Assembly (NCBI GenBank): GCA_002498725.1
Contig: DAIJ01000010.1
Location: forward strand, 92,572 to 139,354
Direction of reading: 5' to 3'
DNA: 46,783 bases
DNA from: Euryarchaeota archaeon UBA23
GTDB taxonomy: Archaea; Thermoplasmatota; Poseidoniia; Poseidoniales; Thalassarchaeaceae
In this document: positions 34,821 to 43,925 of the stretch, piece by piece
Numbering within the stretch: position 1 is the first letter of the stretch
Layout of the letters: the number at the start of each line of letters is the position of its first letter
Program-made: the position numbers and the translations under genes
The notes under the pieces: generated by a model
The model's database searches: none
Told to the model about the DNA's origin: nothing
Seen by the model: the letters and a program-made list of their open reading frames with translations, nothing else

Positions 34821-37800
34821 ATGCTAGAGGTTAGGGACTTTGCTAAGGTGGCTGACTTCTTACTTCCAAGGAGTACAAAAGTACATGCAGCAATATTACT
34901 TATTAGTCTCCTCATGATTCCGGGTTTACTAGCTAGTTTAACTCCCATTGATGTCAATTCCTATGACATGGAATCTCCCGAGTTAACTGCTTATCAAGTA
35001 GTCAATGACGAATTTGAAGCCGCGGAGAAAACACATGGATTTGCGGTCTCAGTTCGACAGATTAATGAAATTCTTTCATCTTCAAACGCACCCCACTTGA
35101 AAGATAATGGAGAAATAGATTTCGCTAATCTTCCTCATCCATCAGAAAGAGTTGATTATCAAGGTAAAAGCGCAGGACTTGTAGGCGATGAAATCCCGGT
35201 CGGCGGCATTCTAAATCTAACTGTTCTACACGAAATAGAAAGAAAAACCGAAATAGCAAGTTCACATTATTTGTTGAATTTCACTAGGCCATTAGTAACG
35301 GAGTTAACCGGCACTGGATTTATCGGGCCTATGTCTCTACCCGATCTACTAAGGGCCTTTATGGCTGGAGAATCATTACTCACACAACCAACGGTAAATT
35401 TCCTTGGTATGCCTCAAGAGCCTAGAACAAATTGGGATGATTGTGGAGAATTGGAGTGCCTAACTTATGATGACTCTAATATTACTCAAGCACACATCGA
35501 TCTTGCTGCTCATCGAATGATAATGTACTCAGATGGTGCAATGTTACGATGGTTCTCAACGGATAGAGGTTTTACTTACGACGAGAATAGCACTCTTATT
35601 GGTCCAATAGGTGGCACAATTAGAGAAGATGGAACTTTCGACTCAGATGTCACATGGGGTCCCGGAAGATGGTCCGCATCAACTACCTGGATACTTGTCC
35701 AACTAAGCAAAACTGATTTAGAAGAGAATGGAATAACTTACTCTTGGGCTGATGCAAAAAACGAACGAAACGGCTATCAATTTTCAGGTCTTAATTTAGT
35801 CACTACACCGCCAGATTATACGGTAGATTTGTGTAGAGAAAATAAAGAAAAGGGAGAGGAAAGTTGTAGTTTTGAATGGGCAATAATTGACCTAGAAAAA
35901 GAAATGCGAACAACAGACCAACTTACAGTGACCTTCTCTATTAATGAAGGAGTAAATGTTGAGTTAAATCGCGAATTACTTGAATCTAGTTTATTGGTTA
36001 TCGCGATGGCAATTGCCATTACTGTACTACTTTGGTTTAGTCTTAGACGGTCATCAGATGTAATTATAGTTGGAGCCACACTGATAATTTCTCTATTGTG
36101 GATGCAAGGTTCAATCGGTTGGATGATGGTTCTCGGAGAAAAATTAAGCTTCAAAATAATTAGTAAGAGTCAATTCTCAAATTTACTTCCAATATTGGTA
36201 ATTGCTCTAGGAATCGATGATAGTCTTCATGCCCTACACAGATACAAAGAAGAGAGGAGAAAGGGGCGTTCTCCTGAGTCTTCAGCCCATTCTTCTCTTT
36301 CTCGAGTTGGAAGGGCAATTATGTTGACTTCATTAACCACAATTTCTGCATTTGCAGCCAATCTCACATCTGATATTGCTGCTCTTCGATCTTTCGGAGT
36401 TGAAGCCGCTCTAGGAGTTGCAGCGGCTTTCATACTAACTGGTATTTGGGCGCCATTAATTCGAATGGATTGGGACAAATATCTTTCGAAGAAAGAAAAA
36501 TTACCAGAAGAAGACAATGCTCTCATCCACATGATCAAAGAGGACAGTTTGATTTCAATTGCACACAATTCTTCAAAAAACGCCTCTCTTCTGATATTAT
36601 TCATCTTGATTATTACGGCTGTATCTTTCCCAATGATGATGAGTCTTGAAGGTGATTTCAAGGTAGAAGATTTTCTAGATGGTGAATCCGATTTTGCACA
36701 AGCGGTTGAACTAGCAAATACTAGATTTAGTGATGAAGGAGAGCCCGCGGTTGTAATCATCGAAGGAGATATGCTGGATCCTAGAGTTTATGCATCCTTA
36801 GCAGTCATTAGAGATAACATGGCAAATCCTAGTCCAAATGATCCTGGAAAATATACCACAACTCCTCTCGGTAGCCCGGAGATGCATGGAATCGATGAAT
36901 TGGTTAAAATGGCTAAAGCCAGCATGTCAACCAATTTTACTCCTTTTGAGGAAGCAGGTTGGGAATCACAATCTTTAGAATGTGATAAACTATCAAACGG
37001 ATTACCCGATGAGTACGATCGCGATTGCTTACAATTCATGTATGGTTTTGTCTACACGCATGGAATTCCTGCAGGAGGTTATGTTCCAGCAATTCCCCCC
37101 TCATTGTCCGCACTTAATATAGCTCCAAGTTGTGATCTAAATCCAGAATTAGTACATTTATGTAAGGATGGTACTAATCCAGAATATCCTAGAATGACGC
37201 TTCGTTGGGGTATAGCCAATTCTGAACAATTTATTCTTGTGGAGCGGGTTTTAGCAGAATTAGAATTAGACATGGAGCCATTGCAAGATCTCGCTGCCCA
37301 AGATCTTTCAATCAGAGCAGACATAGATTCTGCATCCGAAGAATTTCCAGTCACATGGGCTATTGCTACCGGAGATCCTGTTACTCGTTATGTAGCCGCT
37401 TCAAGTATGCAAAATCAACTTCAAGGCACTCTTGTGTTAGGAGTTCTATTCTGTTTGATAACTCTATGGTGGGGCTTTAGAAAGGTAGATTATGGATTAA
37501 AGGATTATTCCATAAAAGACTTGATAATTTCTTTACCAGTAATTATTGCAATAACTTCCTACATTCATATTACAGTAAGTTCAAATCTTGCTTTAGGAAT
37601 CGCTTTGTTTGTTGTCATTGGAGCCGGTTATTGGGGTACTAGGGCTCTATCTACTGCTATTTTCACAACAATTCCGATAGTAATTGTAATAATTTGGCTG
37701 TATGCTATAATTTCAATAGCAGGATATGGATTGAATATGGTAACTGTAGCCATAGCTGCTATGAGTTTAGGAGTGGGTATAGACTATGTTATTCATGTCG

Positions 37801-38090
37801 TTGAGCGTTATAGAGAAGAACGATCTACCGGTGCTAATGTAGAAACTAGTATCAAGGCTATAGGTGGTGCGGCAGGTCTTGCATTATTTGGATCAGCAGT
37901 ATCAGATGTTACAGGATTTCTAATTATTTCACGATCAGCAATGGGATTCTTTGCAAGTTTTGGTCTATTTTGTGCAGCAATGATTGCCTTGTCTCTATTT
38001 GCAAGTCTTGTAGTTACTCCAGCAATGCTTGGGGCAATGTCAAGAATAAGAAACTATAACTCACAGCAGGTTGAAGGTATTGGAACATAA
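34821..38090 (+). CDS. RND-superfamily (MMPL/SSD-type) membrane transporter
   Basis: This 1089-residue protein has the RND layout: two large extracellular loops and two blocks of about six membrane helices. The family's acidic motif appears twice, as ALGIDDSLHALHRYKEE (near 473) and LGVGIDYVIHVVERYREE (near 980), the likely proton-coupling sites. The first helix lies near residues 20-45. Substrates are unknown, and lipids or hydrophobic compounds are typical for this branch. It follows dnaJ after about 39 bases. The DUF971 gene begins just after its stop codon. Confidence 0.9.
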   Translation: MLEVRDFAKVADFLLPRSTKVHAAILLISLLMIPGLLASLTPIDVNSYDMESPELTAYQVVNDEFEAAEKTHGFAVSVRQINEILSSSNAPHLKDNGEIDFANLPHPSERVDYQGKSAGLVGDEIPVGGILNLTVLHEIERKTEIASSHYLLNFTRPLVTELTGTGFIGPMSLPDLLRAFMAGESLLTQPTVNFLGMPQEPRTNWDDCGELECLTYDDSNITQAHIDLAAHRMIMYSDGAMLRWFSTDRGFTYDENSTLIGPIGGTIREDGTFDSDVTWGPGRWSASTTWILVQLSKTDLEENGITYSWADAKNERNGYQFSGLNLVTTPPDYTVDLCRENKEKGEESCSFEWAIIDLEKEMRTTDQLTVTFSINEGVNVELNRELLESSLLVIAMAIAITVLLWFSLRRSSDVIIVGATLIISLLWMQGSIGWMMVLGEKLSFKIISKSQFSNLLPILVIALGIDDSLHALHRYKEERRKGRSPESSAHSSLSRVGRAIMLTSLTTISAFAANLTSDIAALRSFGVEAALGVAAAFILTGIWAPLIRMDWDKYLSKKEKLPEEDNALIHMIKEDSLISIAHNSSKNASLLILFILIITAVSFPMMMSLEGDFKVEDFLDGESDFAQAVELANTRFSDEGEPAVVIIEGDMLDPRVYASLAVIRDNMANPSPNDPGKYTTTPLGSPEMHGIDELVKMAKASMSTNFTPFEEAGWESQSLECDKLSNGLPDEYDRDCLQFMYGFVYTHGIPAGGYVPAIPPSLSALNIAPSCDLNPELVHLCKDGTNPEYPRMTLRWGIANSEQFILVERVLAELELDMEPLQDLAAQDLSIRADIDSASEEFPVTWAIATGDPVTRYVAASSMQNQLQGTLVLGVLFCLITLWWGFRKVDYGLKDYSIKDLIISLPVIIAITSYIHITVSSNLALGIALFVVIGAGYWGTRALSTAIFTTIPIVIVIIWLYAIISIAGYGLNMVTVAIAAMSLGVGIDYVIHVVERYREERSTGANVETSIKAIGGAAGLALFGSAVSDVTGFLIISRSAMGFFASFGLFCAAMIALSLFASLVVTPAMLGAMSRIRNYNSQQVEGIGT

Positions 38091-38106
38091 CGGAGAGATG
38101 ATTGTT

Positions 38107-38433
38107 ATGGGCAAGTCAGTGACTCTCACAGATCTTGAGCGAGAAAGGGAATACTGCACTTTACGTTTTGAAGATGGCAAATCATTCAAACTTGATTATG
38201 TTGAACTTAGGTTGGGTTGCCCATGTGCTAAGTGTGGTCCTAGACAAGAAAATCAACAACGTTTGATTGAGTTTAGAGAAGAAGTTATGAGATTACGTCT
38301 TGATAAACCGAAGGCTGAACTTGTAGGTCGTTATGGGTTAAGGTTCGGTTGGCTTTCTGGATGCTCAAGTGGCATATATTCCTTTGAATTATTGCGAGAG
38401 ATTTCAGAGAAAAGTGGCTCAATAATTAATTAA
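38107..38433 (+). CDS. DUF971 (GBBH-like) small protein
   Basis: The product of about 108 residues has the DUF971 pattern: LRFEDGKSFKLDYVELRLGCPCAKCG, then VGRYGLRFGW-x-x-GCSSGIYSFELLREI. The Cys of GCPCAKC probably bind zinc, as in related proteins. The family is found alone or at the N-terminus of dioxygenases, and alone it is linked to Fe-S biology by gene neighbourhoods. I chose ATG 38107; ATG 38098 is an alternative but lies too close to GGAGAG. It follows the transporter gene closely. The role is not certain. Confidence 0.8.
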   Translation: MGKSVTLTDLEREREYCTLRFEDGKSFKLDYVELRLGCPCAKCGPRQENQQRLIEFREEVMRLRLDKPKAELVGRYGLRFGWLSGCSSGIYSFELLREISEKSGSIIN

Positions 38434-38533
38434 AAAATAAATATTTTTTCAAACCGAAGTACTGAAAACATAACCTTCACTCGCTCGACTATCGCAATGT
38501 GGGATCCCCTCCCTCGCGGCGATTGGTGATCAA

Positions 38534-39964
38534 ATGGATGGAGATGACCCTAAGGATGATTCAGTAGAACCTAAAGAGGAAGATTGGACCCTCTACTCTA
38601 CAGCGGCTTATGCTTCAGTTGATGATGTCTGGGATGATTCAATTGATGATTCAAAAAATGATGAATCCGAAGAAGAATGGTTTGATGGTGATGATTTTGA
38701 TACAGGTTCATCTTCTGTAGATTGGGACTCACCTCCATGTCCAGCTCCATTGGGAATATCACATTTGATTCGCATAGGTGTTTGTAATCACTGTCTGCAT
38801 AGAGTCAGTGGCCGAAGAACAGAGAAAGATGGCGCTGAAGGTGGGTCAATACTACGCGATGAAGCATTTAATCGAGACGCAGAATTATCTTCTTCGGAAA
38901 TACCAGAATTGTGTCCACTTTGTGAAAATTTATTTGATGATACTGAGAATATAGTCGAAAGAATAGCAGAACAAACAGGACAAGTAGATCATGGCACGAT
39001 TCAAATCGGAGTCCACATACCTAAGGATTTGATACAAGAGGAAGATAGGATAAGGACGCGCCATGGCGCCCCAGGTAGTAGACCACTGAAATCCTCTTTT
39101 ACAGAATCTATTCAATTGGGTCTCAATTCTATAATGGAGGATGTTAGATTTGTAAGAGAAAGGCCAGATCTAATGATTCTAATAGATTGTCTGACACTTA
39201 GAGTAGATGTTGACATCCGACCAGTGTTTGTTTATGGAAGATATCGCAAATTAGATCGAGGAATACCTCAGACTCGTTGGCCCTGCCGTGCATGTAGAGG
39301 GCGTTCAGACGGTTGTGAGTCTTGTGAAGGCACAGGATTACAATATGTAGATTCGGTTCAGGATCTTATTGGGATTCCATTTGTGACTGCTCTTTCTGGA
39401 GATGACACTTCATTCCACGGAATGGGTAGAGAAGATATCGATGTTAGGTGCTTAGGGCGTGGAAGGCCATTTGTTCTTGAGATAAAACATCCTCGTAATC
39501 GACGTACTGATCTTGATGAGATGATTAAAATCGTAAATGAATCAGCCAATGGTAAGGTAGAGATAAATGAACTTAGTTGGTGCAATAAAAAAGAGGTTAG
39601 CCGAATTAAGGAAACACGTTCTGAGAAATCTTACACAATCCGATTCAAAATAGATCAACCACCTGAAAATAATGTAATAATAGAATCAATTTCTAATCTT
39701 AACGGTGTAACACTAGAGCAGCAGACACCAAAACGAGTTTCTCATCGACGCGCAGACAAGAATCGTAAAAGAAGAATTACGTCAATAGAAAATATTCTAA
39801 TTGAAGGGAATGAAGTACAATTTTCAGTACGCTGCGAGGCAGGCACCTATGTAAAAGAATTAGTTCATTCTGACGAGGGTAGGACCGTACCTTCAGTAGC
39901 CGGTATTCTTGAAACTGATTGCGAGGTTATCTGGCTTGATGTTGAAGAGATTCACGCAGATTAA
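38534..39964 (+). CDS. pus10: tRNA pseudouridine synthase Pus10
   Basis: This 476-residue protein makes pseudouridine 54 and 55 in archaeal tRNA. The catalytic region FHGMGREDIDVRCLGRGRPFVLEIKHPR (near 294-321) holds the Asp after GRE, near 300. Zinc-binding pairs occur in GVCNHCLH, LCPLCENLF and CRACRGRSDGCESCEGTG. The end (FSVRCEAGTYVKELVHSDEGRTVPSV) is typical. The N-terminal 70 residues are unusually acidic (many Asp, Glu and Ser) and lack any domain I know. The ATG at 38534 is the only good start. It lies just upstream of the eL21 operon. Confidence 0.94.
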   Translation: MDGDDPKDDSVEPKEEDWTLYSTAAYASVDDVWDDSIDDSKNDESEEEWFDGDDFDTGSSSVDWDSPPCPAPLGISHLIRIGVCNHCLHRVSGRRTEKDGAEGGSILRDEAFNRDAELSSSEIPELCPLCENLFDDTENIVERIAEQTGQVDHGTIQIGVHIPKDLIQEEDRIRTRHGAPGSRPLKSSFTESIQLGLNSIMEDVRFVRERPDLMILIDCLTLRVDVDIRPVFVYGRYRKLDRGIPQTRWPCRACRGRSDGCESCEGTGLQYVDSVQDLIGIPFVTALSGDDTSFHGMGREDIDVRCLGRGRPFVLEIKHPRNRRTDLDEMIKIVNESANGKVEINELSWCNKKEVSRIKETRSEKSYTIRFKIDQPPENNVIIESISNLNGVTLEQQTPKRVSHRRADKNRKRRITSIENILIEGNEVQFSVRCEAGTYVKELVHSDEGRTVPSVAGILETDCEVIWLDVEEIHAD

Positions 39965-40002
39965 ATTTCAGTCCTCTCAGATGGGCTTAAGAACATGAGG
40001 CA

Positions 40003-40038
40003 GGTCGACCGCTCGCACGACCTATGGTCGATAGGTGA
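40003..40038 (+). promoter_or_regulatory. Possible competing hairpins and ribosome site before eL21
   Basis: Several complementary 5-base elements overlap here. CGACC (40018-40022) can pair with GGTCG at 40003-40007 or at 40026-40030. CCTAT (40021-40025) can pair with ATAGG (40031-40035), which contains part of the AGGTGA ribosome binding site for the ATG at 40044. These pairings exclude one another, so a small expression switch is possible. Confidence 0.3.
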
Positions 40039-40043
40039 AAATT

Positions 40044-40334
40044 ATGCGCCGAAGTCATGGAACTCGTCAAGGAACTCGCAGTATTCTTAGACGATCTAAG
40101 AGTCAGAGAGGTCGTTTGAACATCACTCGAGTTATGCACAAATATGAGATCGGAGATCGAGTTGCAGTAGTTCTCAATGGTTCTCAGCAGAAAGGTATGC
40201 CTCATCGTCGATTTCAAGGTGCAACCGGTATTATTCAAGCTAAGCAAGGGCGCGCGTGGGTTGTTGCTTTACATGATAAGAATATGGCCAAAACAGTCAT
40301 TGCTCGTCCTGAGCACTTACATCCTTTGGAGTGA
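40044..40334 (+). CDS. rpl21e: Ribosomal protein eL21
   Basis: This 96-residue basic protein is the archaeal/eukaryotic eL21. MRRSHGTRQGTRSILRRS opens it, and KYEIGDRVAVVLNGSQQKGMPHRRFQGATGII is the SH3-like core that contacts 23S/5S rRNA. The ATG at 40044 follows AGGTGA at 40033-40038; the GTG at 40035 is part of that binding site rather than a start. It heads the eL21-rpoF-DUF655-ksgA operon, an order conserved in archaea. Confidence 0.97.
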   Translation: MRRSHGTRQGTRSILRRSKSQRGRLNITRVMHKYEIGDRVAVVLNGSQQKGMPHRRFQGATGIIQAKQGRAWVVALHDKNMAKTVIARPEHLHPLE

Positions 40335-40340
40335 TTATTG

Positions 40341-40694
40341 ATGAGTGAGAGAGAATTTGTAGATTTTTCAACAGTCCGAGATCTTTTATTAGATGCAAGA
40401 GATCGTCGCGGTGAGTTGTCTTATGAACAGAAAGTCGCTTTATTTCATGCAGAATGGGCTGCAAGCGAGAATCGTGGGGGAATAAAGACCGATCCGGAAG
40501 TTTTTGCTCAACTCTCTGCAACCCTTATGGAAAATGAAAAACTCAACCAGCATCCTGAGGTGTGCGCTAAAATTGCTGAACTAATGCCTATGAATGTTGA
40601 AGATGTTAGAGTGATTATTGCTTCAAAGCGCATAGCTATGGACACAAGTGAGATTGAAGAAATAATAACTACAGTTCGTCAATCGGTACTCTGA
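40341..40694 (+). CDS. rpoF: RNA polymerase subunit Rpb4 (RpoF)
   Basis: This 117-residue protein is the archaeal RpoF, which forms the polymerase stalk with RpoE (Rpb7) and aids initiation and termination. FVDFSTVRDLLLDARDRRGELSYEQKVALFHAEWAA is the N-terminal helical region that binds Rpb7. The C-terminal HRDC-like part includes AKIAELMPMNVEDVRVIIASKR. ATG 40341 is preferred over TTG 40338. It follows the eL21 gene after six bases, and together with spt5 in the same window gives two elongation-related partners. Confidence 0.94.
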   Translation: MSEREFVDFSTVRDLLLDARDRRGELSYEQKVALFHAEWAASENRGGIKTDPEVFAQLSATLMENEKLNQHPEVCAKIAELMPMNVEDVRVIIASKRIAMDTSEIEEIITTVRQSVL

Positions 40695-40785
40695 ATCAAC
40701 TCATTAAGTGCAAATAATACATTTTTTGATAATTATCTCAATGAATTCTTTGATCAAGTAGACCCCCCTTCGAGTAGTGAGAATT

Positions 40786-41358
40786 ATGCAACCGAGTGGA
40801 CCAAATCAAGGCCGCCGGGAAGTAGATTATCCATTTGAAAATGAAACACATGTTAGAATTCTTGAAGTTATGCAACGCAGACCAACAGGATATGAAGTGC
40901 ATGGGATTTCCGAACCAGGTTTGTATCTTGTTAGAGCACGAATTAATGATGATTTTTCATGTAATAATGGTGATTGTGTAGATACTAGAGAAGGAAATAT
41001 TGGCCCGCTATCTCATATCCGTCACCAAGACTTATCTTCTGAATCTTCATCATCTCTTAAAGATCAAATAAAGCACTCAATAACGAATAATCCAGATCAA
41101 CATCTCAATTTCTTCAATCGTGCAAATAGCATTTCTTTGAAGATGCATGCATTTCAACTTCTTCCCAAAGTTGGTAAATCAACAGCTCAGGATTGGGTTA
41201 AGAAAAGAGGGCCAAATGGTTGGTTTGACTTAGAAGACGTTAGCAAAAAATTGGATGTTGATGCAGCATTACTTCTTGCGGAAAGATATGAAATGGAGAT
41301 CAAGGATCCATCCGAATCCCCCAGTCTACTTGAGTTGTTAGTGCGCTCTCAGCCCTAG
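40786..41358 (+). CDS. DUF655 putative RNA-binding protein
   Basis: This 190-residue protein matches the archaeal DUF655 family, known from the eL21-rpoF-ksgA operon. The first part has an OB-like region (VRILEVMQRRPTGYEVHGISEPGLYLVRARI), and the last part a helix-hairpin-helix-like region (LLPKVGKSTAQDWVKKRGPNGWFDLEDV). ATG 40786 is preferred over GTG 40777. The role is likely RNA or nucleic-acid binding during ribosome or RNA processing (inference from context). Spacing to ksgA is 13 bases. Confidence 0.88.
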   Translation: MQPSGPNQGRREVDYPFENETHVRILEVMQRRPTGYEVHGISEPGLYLVRARINDDFSCNNGDCVDTREGNIGPLSHIRHQDLSSESSSSLKDQIKHSITNNPDQHLNFFNRANSISLKMHAFQLLPKVGKSTAQDWVKKRGPNGWFDLEDVSKKLDVDAALLLAERYEMEIKDPSESPSLLELLVRSQP

Positions 41359-41371
41359 GGTGGGTTGTTTG

Positions 41372-42262
41372 ATGGACGATCTAGATATCAAATTATTAGT
41401 CGACCTTCTTAGAGATCGAATTCATCCAGACTCTTCATTAGGTCAACATTTTCTCCTTGATGAGAACGTAATTAATCGTGCTATAGAAATTGCAAGTAAT
41501 AATCATCCAATTGATTCCTCAAGTCATGTCCTTGAAATAGGTCCTGGCCCAGGATCGTTAACTCTTAGTCTACTACGAAAGAATGCAAAAGTTACTGCTA
41601 TTGAAATAGATCCGGAAGCTATTTCCCATCTTAATCGTGTTTTTAAAGATCAGAAAGATAACTTATTTCTCATTGAGGGTGATGTTTTAACTACAAACTG
41701 GCCTAATGATATTACCCATATTGTTTCTAATATCCCTTATCAAATATCTAGTCCAATTATTGATCAGATTCAAAGATATAACAATTTTAATCCGCTTCTA
41801 GGAATCTCTATACTTGTTCAAGATGAGTTCGCAGAGCGTATGTCTATGACTTCAGGATATTCTAGTCGTGGTCCTCTGGGACATGCTCTCTGGCTTGACT
41901 TTGATGTAGAATTAGATATGAAAGTCTCACCTCACTCATTTTCTCCTTCACCTCGTGTAAATTCCCGTTTAGTGAAACTAAAACCAACCATTCGCGAGGA
42001 GAAAAATAACCTTGATCATAGATTATTTACAATGGTAATAACTCATTGCTTTGCTAATAGAAGACGTAAGTTAAGAACACTACTCTCTAATCCCCCTCGT
42101 CGTTTAAGTAGAATCTCTGGTTGGCATAGAGATAGATGGAATTCTGCAATTAAATCGATATCTTCAGAGATCTTAGAATTGAGGCCTGAGAATTTATCTT
42201 CTTTACAGTGGAGTAATTTGATATCACATATATCAATACAGGAATTCGAATCAAGGACTTAA
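41372..42262 (+). CDS. ksgA: Dim1/KsgA rRNA dimethyladenosine transferase
   Basis: This methyltransferase of about 296 residues adds two methyl groups to each of two adenines near the 3' end of small-subunit rRNA. LGQHFLLDENVI and EIGPGPGSLTLSLL (SAM motif I), VTAIEIDPEAI, LIEGDVLTTNW and SNIPYQISSPII (the NIPY catalytic motif) are all present. The C-terminal helical part (CFANRRRKLRTLL) binds rRNA. I chose ATG 41372, preceded by TAGGGTGGG; GTG 41360 is an alternative. It is in the standard archaeal position after DUF655. Confidence 0.95.
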   Translation: MDDLDIKLLVDLLRDRIHPDSSLGQHFLLDENVINRAIEIASNNHPIDSSSHVLEIGPGPGSLTLSLLRKNAKVTAIEIDPEAISHLNRVFKDQKDNLFLIEGDVLTTNWPNDITHIVSNIPYQISSPIIDQIQRYNNFNPLLGISILVQDEFAERMSMTSGYSSRGPLGHALWLDFDVELDMKVSPHSFSPSPRVNSRLVKLKPTIREEKNNLDHRLFTMVITHCFANRRRKLRTLLSNPPRRLSRISGWHRDRWNSAIKSISSEILELRPENLSSLQWSNLISHISIQEFESRT

Positions 42263-42341
42263 GAACCACGCCTTCAAAGGCAACAGGTGCATCGGAGAAT
42301 CACTGGGACGTACAGGGGGCTTCTCATACTGAGTTGATTAG

Positions 42342-43436
42342 ATGGCAAAGAAAGATACCTATCTTGCTCTTCTACGAAGGGGTATAGACGAGACCACAGC
42401 TCAGTTATTAGCAGATTCAGGAATCAAAGTAGGGGATCTAAAAAAACTTGATGAAGAGAAATTAAAGAATAATTATGGTCTCAAGAAAGAGATCGCTAAA
42501 TCAGTTCTTGAAGCCGTCAAATCAGGCCCTCGAGCTTCATCAAAACAGCGTTATCTAGCAGATGTTCTTTCGAAAGACCAAAAAAAGAAGAAAGTCGATA
42601 AAATTGAGGAGCAAAGATTCAAGCGTGAGCAAAAGGATCTTGTAGCTGAACTAAATGAAAAGAAAGAAGAATTACGTATAGCCAAAGTCGAAGCATTTAG
42701 ATCAAAGAAATTAGTAATGAATCGTTTAGGTAAGACAATTGAATTAATAGTCAAATTAGAGAATTCTTTTGATGACGAATCTAAGAGAGAGCAGAGAAGT
42801 AAGCTTAGAGATCAACTCGAAACTCGTGGCCTTGAAGCTGCCCGTGACCATGAAATGTTAGAATTAGTAGGAACTCCTCAAGACATAGTCGATTTTAGAC
42901 GAAAGATTGCTCCTGTGCTATGCATGTACGCTTGCCCTTCTTGTGGTGAGGAAATGGATCCACGGGGAGGAAATGTAATCGAAGACCCTACTGATTTTTC
43001 TTTCGTATGCTGGGATTGTGAAGATGAGTTTCATTCGCCTATGGCTAGATTTGTCGATGAACATCTTTCAAATGGTTCTCTAATCACAATAGATCCTAAG
43101 AAGAAACCTCGTGATAAGGTATTCAGACCACCGAAGAAGCGTTCCGCTGAGACAATAAAAGATTTGATGATAAAGGATCTTGAGGCAACTGGCGCATCGG
43201 CCGAAGAAATGGCCGCAGCAGTCCAAGCAAGTGATCTCACTGGCGGATTAATGAGCATCGATGAATGGATTGATCAAACTCTTGCTGTTAAGGGATATAT
43301 CCAAGCTCAAGAACACCGTGAGGATTTTATTATTGCCACAGGAGCTGGCGCTACAAAATTCAATAAGTGGATGAAAAAAGCAGGATTACGCTTCAATAAA
43401 CAGACTGGAAGATGGACTAGATGGTCCGATAATTGA
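42342..43436 (+). CDS. Orphan protein with HhH-like start, coiled coil and zinc ribbon
   Basis: I do not recognise a family for this 364-residue basic protein. Residues about 1-60 look like a helix-hairpin-helix module (LLADSGIKVGDLKKLDEEKLKNNYGL). Residues about 70-170 are a highly charged coiled coil. A zinc ribbon follows: CMYACPSCGEEMDP with a second pair CWDCEDEF near 225. A conserved-looking Ala/Met-rich helix and an aromatic basic tail (WMKKAGLRFNKQTGRWTRWSDN) end it. It follows the ksgA gene where many archaea carry a HemK-like methyltransferase, which points to RNA or ribosome work. That is inference only. Confidence 0.75.
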   Translation: MAKKDTYLALLRRGIDETTAQLLADSGIKVGDLKKLDEEKLKNNYGLKKEIAKSVLEAVKSGPRASSKQRYLADVLSKDQKKKKVDKIEEQRFKREQKDLVAELNEKKEELRIAKVEAFRSKKLVMNRLGKTIELIVKLENSFDDESKREQRSKLRDQLETRGLEAARDHEMLELVGTPQDIVDFRRKIAPVLCMYACPSCGEEMDPRGGNVIEDPTDFSFVCWDCEDEFHSPMARFVDEHLSNGSLITIDPKKKPRDKVFRPPKKRSAETIKDLMIKDLEATGASAEEMAAAVQASDLTGGLMSIDEWIDQTLAVKGYIQAQEHREDFIIATGAGATKFNKWMKKAGLRFNKQTGRWTRWSDN

Positions 43437-43461
43437 AGACCTGCTCTCACTTCGACAGTAT

Positions 43462-43614
43462 GTGGCAGTTGATAGCGGATTCTTATTGATCCTGTTTATC
43501 GATGTCGTAGGACTTGCTATTGCAGTCTGGTTTATTACTTCTAGGCTTAAATCAAAGATAGTTGAAGTTGAAGAAAGAAAATCGTATCGTTGGAAGCAGT
43601 CTAAAGAAGAATAA
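43462..43614 (+). CDS. Possible small single-helix membrane protein
   Basis: A GTG at 43462 opens a 50-codon frame: a membrane helix (about 6-28, SGFLLILFIDVVGLAIAVWF) and a charged coiled tail (KSKIVEVEERKSYRWKQSKEE). The frame stays open well upstream with no ATG, so the start is unsure. It fills most of the gap between the zinc-ribbon gene and the convergent DUF59-like gene. Confidence 0.35.
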   Translation: MAVDSGFLLILFIDVVGLAIAVWFITSRLKSKIVEVEERKSYRWKQSKEE

Positions 43615-43629
43615 ATTCCGAATCTTAAA

Positions 43630-43923
43630 CTATTCATTTATAGCAGCAGTCCACCTATCTGATTGCGGTACTCCAACTACCTCTATATGACAGGCTAAAA
43701 CGCCCTTCTGTTTTTTTATTTCCGAACGTAATTTCAATAGGTCATTTAGGCAACAAGGGCAATGTGGTCTTGTTGGTTTAATCCAGAGTTGAACAATACC
43801 TGCCTCATCAACTTCAACTCCCTTAAGTACGGATTCATCAGTTATTTCTAATCCATGTGGCTCCTTACGATTTCTAAGTATCTTAGCGAGTCGGCGTTGA
43901 GCACTTGCTTGGGCTCTAGACAT
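43630..43923 (-). CDS. DUF59/MIP18-like small protein
   Basis: This 97-residue protein resembles the MIP18/SufT domain used in Fe-S cluster assembly: VLKGVEVDEAGIVQLWIKPTRPHCPCCLNDLLKLRSEIK, then VLACHIEVVGV and DRWTAAI. CPCC replaces the usual single CP motif. The N-terminal 30 residues are basic and lack family resemblance. The ATG at 43923 overlaps closely with the stop of the peptidase gene and is preceded by GGAG. Fe-S function is inferred from family only. Confidence 0.72.
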   Translation of the reverse strand: MSRAQASAQRRLAKILRNRKEPHGLEITDESVLKGVEVDEAGIVQLWIKPTRPHCPCCLNDLLKLRSEIKKQKGVLACHIEVVGVPQSDRWTAAINE

Positions 43924-43925
43924 GT

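Noticed and set aside
36227..36760. Minus-strand frame of 177 codons inside the RND transporter gene
   Set aside because: The RND protein is well supported across this region; the frame is an antisense shadow.
39965..40043. tRNA gene in the gap before eL21
   Set aside because: Short stems are present but there is no cloverleaf, T-loop or acceptor pairing.
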